Assembly (NCBI RefSeq): GCF_021155765.1
Contig: NC_060105.1
Span: 13,301,001-13,365,000, forward strand
DNA from: Diprion similis
Lineage: Eukaryota > Arthropoda > Insecta > Hymenoptera > Diprionidae
DNA length: 64,000 nt
Direction of reading: 5' to 3'
In this document: positions 59,934-64,000 of the stretch, in pieces
Numbering within the stretch: the first letter of the stretch is position 1
Layout: the number at the start of each line of letters is the position of its first letter
Program-made: the position numbers and the translations under genes
Notes under the pieces: generated by a model
What the model saw: the letters and a program-made list of their open reading frames with translations, nothing else
Told to the model about the DNA's origin: nothing
The model's database searches: none

Positions 59934-61094
59934 TACTATTTTGCAAGTTTACAGTGACTTTAAAGTAGTAAAGCTTCCAAACAATGAAAAAAAAGTTTTA
60001 TCTTAATATAATTCGTTGTAATATCAGAAATTTCTGTAACAGTGAAATAACGATTTGTTTCGAAACGTAAAATGATTACAACAACGTTACTGACTTGAGT
60101 CTGATGAAAATGTGATATAGATCGAATAATCTAATCGGTTCAAGGGGACGTCAAACCTCCGTCAAAAGGGTTAAATCGTTTTTAGCAATACTTAAATACT
60201 CTTTCTCAGTATACATGAAATATTTTTAAACTTTGGTTAATTATCGAGCTCCTTATGATTCAGCCCTATTGTTTTGACCAATGAAAGTTCGAAAAATTGA
60301 TTATAAAGAACGATTGCGTGTATGGTTGATCGTCGGAACACGAGGTAGGTTAGACTAGGTAAGCAGATTACAGGACAAAAAACGTCGCATTTAATAGTCA
60401 CAGGTTGAAATGAGAGAGGAAAACAACTGCAACAGGCACGCGTAGGTATACAATGTCTATCTATATGCTCGTAATACGAATACGTGTATTATATTATACT
60501 CGTCATATCGTTATCGCTATACAATATGTATATCATATATATGTATATGTAGCTATATACTACACAGATGGATGTATTCTATATGTACATATATATAGAG
60601 GCACGCATTATACTTCATCGGCTGCAACACGTACGTCATAATATGCATTTGCATACATAGTATAGAGGATTTTTTTTATTTTTTTTTTGTTTGTAGCTTA
60701 TTTTCAACAGTGTATCAAAATTTTGTTTTACTTGCCGACACCAAAATGCTCTCTTATAACTGCAGACTACCGATCAACGAATTAATTATTCGACAAAAAA
60801 TTAAATATTCACAATTAAACCTTTGCATAAAATTTATTCAACATTTGTTAAGGCAAATTTTATTTCATTTTACTTTTATTTTCTTTTTTTTTTTCAATTT
60901 GCTTCAACCTCGAAGGCTTCTAACGTCTGCCAGAAAAAAAAAAAAACCAACTTGCGAAAAGATCTTCTCTTGATAAAGTGAATTTCACTAGGTATAAATA
61001 ATATTTATATAATCGTAGCGTTTATATCTGTAGATGATTTTAATATCAGCATATTTGTCCATGACTATGTACTTATATGTATTTAACATATTTA

Positions 61095-61117
61095 ATATAT
61101 ATATATATATATATATA
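61095..61117. repeat. (TA)n microsatellite
   Basis: About eleven TA units. Confidence 0.85.
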
Positions 61118-61797
61118 CGCCGATCGCATCATCGGAGCTTCGGTCACTTTTGAACAATAGAAAGTTTTATTCGAAAGATTAATATCCTGCTGAATAGCGA
61201 TCAACGATGAATAAAACGAGAACGAGAACGAGAACGAGCGAATCACGACTTGATATTCGCAGCAATAAACTTGGCCTTTCAATTCTCTGCAGTATATATG
61301 TTACATGCATATGTATAGTTTTCGTTTACGTTTGTATATAAACGTACGTGGGTAGCAAATATACCGAAGGAAGTCCGAAGTTGTGAAGAGAGAGAGAGAG
61401 AAAAAAAAAATTTGTATACAAAAAATCACGCGCTTCAACATCATTATTCATCTTCTCTCCCGCAGGTTGATTAAAAATTATCTAAGAATTATTAGCCGTA
61501 GAATCGTGAACACGAGTTGACGAGGAACGCGATAATAAATAAAAAGAAAATCAGACCAAGGGATTAAAATTTGGTAATATTTTAAACGGAAATCCAACTT
61601 CTATATTTATATTCTTCGTACATCAGAATAATAAACTTGTTCTGAAATTTCGAAAAAATTATGCACTGGATCCAAACACACGGTAATCGTTTGGTTACTT
61701 TTCGACTTATCATAATATTATAATAACTTCCCGATCATCCACTCGTTCAATCGGATGTTCAGTTTTTTCATCTCCGTTTAACGGAACGGAAAAGGGC

Positions 61798-61815
61798 GGG
61801 GGGGGGGGGGGGGGG
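61798..61815. repeat. 18-nt G homopolymer
   Basis: Uninterrupted G run after AAAGGGC. Confidence 0.9.
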
Positions 61816-62690
61816 AGAATTCAAATCACGAGACTAGAGCGATTCTCTCTAGAGTGATTAATCTTGTGAATAAATGTAGTATAGTTGACATTTTTTGTAC
61901 AATATAATTGGGCTTATCGAGACGTTTATTTATACACGAGTTCGAGTATGTATGCGCGTATTTACATTTTGTAGATATAATTCGCTGCTCGTCGATAAAT
62001 GATTACCATTTACTTTTATCATATATACATTTATTAAATGTATTATTAGTGCGGTAGATTAAATTCGTATTAAAGATTTGAACTACGAGATGTGTGTAGA
62101 AATACGCGTAACTTTTTATCACGACGAAACGGTACCTCAAAATGATTGTACACATGCCTGCGTGCGGCGTGTATTTTTAGATGTATAAAAACTATTTTTC
62201 TCCGGGTAACTAAACTGAACACGATCATCGTCAGGAGTGTAGGTACCACCTATGTATATAAAGTATTATTTCGGACATTGCGAAAATGATCGTACGCGAT
62301 GAAGAAACGTAAGTTCGTTGTATGAATAAATCATGATGTCTTTGGTAAACGTGGTTTCTCTCCAATCGTCAATTAACGGTACACACGTAACAATTTAGAA
62401 GTCAAGTGGTGTTGGTATATATTAATATATGCATTCTGAGCTTAAGTTTGAAATTCAAGTTTCAAGAGAAAGAGAGAAAGTAAGAGAATATCAAAGAATA
62501 GAATAAACGATGAAAATTTGTGAGCGAAACAGTCTCGTCCGTCGTCGTCATTGTTGAGAAAGTTCTCGAGAATTTCTTATTCCTTGGTAACGTGAATTAA
62601 AGACGTCGATTGGCCCGATATTAAAGAAGCCAGTTGAAGTCGTGCTTAAGGAGTAAACTAGGTACGGTGTAAGAGAGAAGCAACGCTATA

Positions 62691-62727
62691 GAGAGAGAGA
62701 GAGCGAGAGAGAGAAAGAGAGGGGGGG
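62691..62727. repeat. (GA)n tract
   Basis: GAGAGA run with few interruptions. GAGAG cores are bound by GAGA factor in Drosophila, and this one is about 0.8 kb from the CpG-rich block at 63.4-63.6 kb. Confidence 0.85.
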
Positions 62728-63414
62728 AAAGGAGGGGGAAGATAAGAAATAAATGTAAAAGGTAAAAGTTTGGCGAAGGAGGAAAGCGACAAGTGTAACG
62801 TAATGGCGATTGCTGGCGGTTAGGCGGCGGAAGAACGCCGCGGCCGTCTAGTCGCTCGAGTCGAGTCGAGTAGCCGACCGACAAGTGCGCGCAAAGGGGG
62901 AGAAATGAAATAAATGCGCGTGGCTACCGAAGCGTCCCTGCTCCCGCCATATCGGTAAACGTAAAGCACGCATCTTTTCACGAACACGTAACATCCACGA
63001 ACGAATTGGAGCACAGACACGCGCGCTTTGGATATTCTTCGGCTATAGCCAGGCCATCTATCCGTGCATCTATCTAGCTGATTGCCTGCCCGATGCTTTA
63101 GATGCTTATTGCGTTTGTCTGCGGAGAAAGACGCATGGATAGCGGAACGTAGCTGGGCATCGTAGCCAAGAACCCGGTAAAACTATCGATGATTATGCAC
63201 CGGAATTATGTAGGGATTGATCTACGTACCTCCTTCTAACGAATCAGTCGTTCGCCGAGATGAATAACGGCGTAATATTTCGCTGTGGGAAAATCACCCT
63301 TCGAATCACGGTACACAATGTTAGTCGGGCGCACTTGGCGTTTCGGTGTTTGGTCCCGGTTTAATCCGGGTTTTACTCCGTATTTTGGGCTTTTGGTTGC
63401 ACAATTATGGGCCC

Positions 63415-63620
63415 AAGGGTCCCGCGCGCCCACCCGACACCCCGCACTCGCGAAAGTCACTCAATTGTCAACCGAAATAAGTAATAATTAACAGAGAACG
63501 CTTGCGAAGCACGGCCGAGCGACTCTCTCCCTCACTGGAGGAAAATGGCGGCCCCCCCGAGCGAGTAGCGCGCGCCTCCGATCATCGCCGAAATAATACG
63601 AACGAATGAATTACAAATGT
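63415..63620. promoter_or_regulatory. CpG-rich block with AAAATGGCGGC, candidate promoter
   Basis: GC-rich sequence such as GTCCCGCGCGCCCACCCGAC and GCGAGTAGCGCGCGCCTCC around AAAATGGCGGC, a YY1/Pho-type site often found near start sites. It could serve CtBP through a far upstream untranslated exon, or a gene beyond the window. No splice link to CtBP can be shown from sequence. Confidence 0.3.
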
Positions 63621-64000
63621 TGTCCAATGTATTTTCACCGTTCGAATATCCGCCGATCGTCAAACCGGCTACGGATGGAGGTTCGCCGATGCCCCTTTCG
63701 ACACGCCTCGCAAACCACGCGATTTTTCTTTCGGAGTATTTTCGATCAGGATTAGCTTCGTTTACGTCAAAAGCTCACTCATCACTCGTCGTTTGTTTCT
63801 TCGTAAACAACAACGACGCGCTGTGTCGTTGTTGAAGATGCATCGGGAAGTTATGTCGTACGGATTTATTCCTTCTACGTATTATAGTATGTATGTATAA
63901 TAACACGGCTTTCGATTGCCCGAAAAATTTCTGTATTTAATTCATAACTCGTATCATACGAATTGATAAATTAATCGCTAATCGCATCGTTGAACAAGAT

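Larger units (their letters stand above)
58326..60174. mobile_element. possible TTAA-flanked non-autonomous element containing the tandem array
   Basis: The left boundary reads TTAACCCTTTGAGTC (58326 on). The right boundary reads AAAAGGGTTAA (ends 60174), which is TTAACCCTTTT on the opposite strand. TTAA target duplications with short CCCT-like ends are typical of piggyBac-type elements. A small hairpin GGTAAGTATTCTTACC lies just inside the left end. There is no transposase frame. The boundaries rest on about 10 matching bases only. Confidence 0.25.

Overview
The window reads as insect nuclear DNA, most likely from a hymenopteran. It is AT-rich and intron-rich, with no operon structure. The only two protein-coding genes I can support are spliced orthologues of the insect transcription regulators Glass and CtBP. 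The order-level assignment is an inference from the gene sequences and from the CpG-containing, repeat-rich non-coding DNA; nothing in the window fixes the species.

Layout. (1) 1-10038: non-coding DNA upstream of glass, with a cluster of four TATCGATA (DRE-like) motifs near 2.7 kb, a GAG-repeat tract near 7.0 kb and one copy of a dispersed repeat at 8.9-9.1 kb. (2) 10039-21912, plus strand: glass (gl), six coding exons joining exactly in frame to a 427-residue protein with five C-terminal C2H2 zinc fingers; its 3'UTR probably runs to about 23.76 kb. (3) About 23.8-27.85 kb: the gap between two convergent genes, rich in AT tracts and microsatellites. (4) 27852-38933, minus strand: CtBP, seven coding exons joining exactly in frame to a 470-residue NAD-binding corepressor with the Arg/Glu/His triad of D-2-hydroxyacid dehydrogenases and a glycine/proline-rich tail. 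(5) 38934-64000: no recognisable coding exon. This 25 kb holds long G and C homopolymers, several microsatellites, dispersed repeat copies, a GATA-motif cluster, NRF-1-like palindromes, and a 121-bp tandem array at 58.46-59.34 kb with a three-unit higher-order structure. It may contain untranslated first exons and the promoter of CtBP.

How the genes relate: Glass is the zinc-finger activator needed for photoreceptor differentiation and CtBP is a general transcriptional corepressor. They lie tail to tail and share no promoter, so I see no functional unit beyond adjacency. I found no CRISPR array, rRNA, convincing tRNA, intact transposase or reverse transcriptase. The unexplained structure is in the repeats: a 230-bp fold-back and a compact 108-bp hairpin inside glass intron 5, and the higher-order tandem array with inverted flanks. 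I see no new multi-gene system here.
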